Made by a program: the position numbers and the translations under genes. Positions 5,480 to 6,190 of a stretch of DNA of 6,190 bases are shown piece by piece (the stretch's first letter is position 1; the number at the start of each line of letters is the position of its first letter). A model generated the notes under the pieces. The model did no database searches. It worked only from the letters and a program-made list of their open reading frames with translations, and was not told the origin of the DNA. This stretch comes from Betaproteobacteria bacterium (GTDB taxonomy: Bacteria; Pseudomonadota; Gammaproteobacteria; Burkholderiales; SG8-41): positions 1 to 6,190 of the forward strand of contig JANXSE010000116.1 of assembly GCA_025356695.1 (NCBI GenBank), given 5' to 3'.

Positions 5480-6088
5480 ATGAGCACCGCCGCCGACCGC
5501 CGCTTTCCGCAAATCCCCGAAGAAAAACTCACCCCCGAACAGCGCGCCATCGTCGACGACATCCGCGCCGGCCCGCGCAGCAAACTCTCCACCTCATCGG
5601 CATCGAAGCCCGGCCCGATCGGCGGCCCGTTCAACGTCATGCTGCGCAGCCCCGTCATCGGCATGCTGATCCAGAAACTCGGCGGCGAAATCCGCTTCAA
5701 CAGCGTGATCTCCGGCAAGCTCAACGAACTCGCGATCCTCATCACCGCGCGCCACTACATGGCGAACTACGAATGGAACGCGCACTGCAAGCTGGCGCTG
5801 AAAGGCGGCCTCGACCCCGCGATTGCGCAAGCCATCGCCGAAGGCCGCGAGCCGCAGGGCATGGACGCCGACGAAGCGCTGGTCTACGAATTCTCGAAAT
5901 CGCTGCACAACAACCACGGCGTCAGCGACGACCTGTTCGAGCGGGCGAAGACGCGTTTCGGCGAGCGCGGCGTGGTCGACATCATCGCCGTCAACGGCTA
6001 CTACTCGATGGTGTCCTTCCTGCTCAACGTCGACAAGACGCCGCTGCCGGCGGGTGTGGAGCCGGCGTTGAAGCCGCTGCGAAAGTAA
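5480..6088 (+). CDS. Carboxymuconolactone decarboxylase (CMD)/AhpD-fold family protein
   Basis: This 202-residue cytoplasmic protein belongs to the all-helical CMD/AhpD-fold family. The core lies at about 50-110: LNELAILITARH (81-92), then YEWNAHCKLALKGGL (97-111). E98, W99 and H102 occupy the conserved E-W-x2-H positions. AhpD-type peroxidase members need a CxxC pair; here only Cys103 is present, so thiol peroxidase activity is unlikely and the protein is closer to the decarboxylase-type branch. A substrate cannot be named. Related proteins occur in aromatic and other ring-degradation clusters, which would fit the acyl-CoA genes at the left of the window, but those are separated by the minus-strand cassette and may not be co-regulated. 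Start ATG 5480 has GGAG 6 nt upstream and begins a normal-looking N terminus. The long intergenic region before it implies its own promoter, which I could not identify. A strong hairpin follows the stop by 16 nt. Confidence 0.88.
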   Translation: MSTAADRRFPQIPEEKLTPEQRAIVDDIRAGPRSKLSTSSASKPGPIGGPFNVMLRSPVIGMLIQKLGGEIRFNSVISGKLNELAILITARHYMANYEWNAHCKLALKGGLDPAIAQAIAEGREPQGMDADEALVYEFSKSLHNNHGVSDDLFERAKTRFGERGVVDIIAVNGYYSMVSFLLNVDKTPLPAGVEPALKPLRK

Positions 6089-6104
6089 GCCGGGCGTTCA
6101 GATC

Positions 6105-6141
6105 TGTAGGGCGCAATAACAAACGGTCATTGCGCCCTACA
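6105..6141. repeat. Intergenic hairpin with 13-bp stem, REP-like, possible transcript end
   Basis: TGTAGGGCGCAAT (6105-6117) pairs perfectly with ATTGCGCCCTACA (6129-6141) around an 11-nt loop. It lies 16 nt after the CMD stop codon. No T-run follows, so a classical terminator is not supported. The GTAGGGCGCAAT...ATTGCGCCCTAC form resembles dispersed REP-like hairpins and differs in sequence from the pair at 5024-5099. The remaining 6142-6190 shows nothing I can support. Confidence 0.65.
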
Positions 6142-6190
6142 AGGCCGCGTCATTTTCTCGCAACCATCTCAATCCACAGCCCCGCTTCCC

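Overview
The window looks like chromosomal DNA from a GC-rich proteobacterium. A beta- or gammaproteobacterium is my best guess, from the close YegD match, the CoA-ester catabolic genes and the REP-type intergenic repeats; the evidence does not fix a genus. It falls into three blocks.

(1) Positions 1-3278, plus strand, hold a tightly packed, GC-rich gene string. It runs from the 3' end of an acyl-CoA dehydrogenase gene, through a crotonase-superfamily (enoyl-CoA hydratase/isomerase-like) gene and a gene for an internally duplicated protein that looks like a dimeric alpha/beta-barrel, to a YegD-type Hsp70-like ATPase. The gaps are 29 nt, 28 nt and a 4-nt ATGA overlap, so one transcript is likely. 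The first two genes point to beta-oxidation-like breakdown of an unidentified acyl-CoA. In the crotonase both classical catalytic glutamates are replaced by histidine. The barrel protein and YegD are translationally coupled, which is an unusual pairing.

(2) Positions 3391-4968, minus strand, hold a two-gene cassette with visibly lower GC and different codon use. The first gene encodes a 307-residue protein with a PD-x-D ... HR ... THS ... H-x3-D motif series resembling the YdjM/DUF457 family of putative membrane-associated metal-dependent hydrolases. The second encodes a 205-residue multi-pass membrane protein with a Pro/Lys/Ala-rich linker and a two-cysteine C-terminal tail. I recognise neither as a characterised protein. 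The cassette converges on yegD and looks like an acquired accessory module; it is the best candidate here for an undescribed system.

(3) Positions 5005-6190 hold a repeat-rich intergenic region and then a carboxymuconolactone decarboxylase/AhpD-fold gene (5480-6088, plus). The intergenic region contains a pair of inverted REP-like hairpins (REPIN-like, 5024-5099), a GC-rich hairpin stretch and a perfect 34-bp palindrome (5311-5344). After the CMD gene comes another hairpin with a 13-bp stem (6105-6141). The repeat-derived open frames in this region are most likely not genes. I see no tRNA, rRNA, CRISPR array, integrase or transposase.
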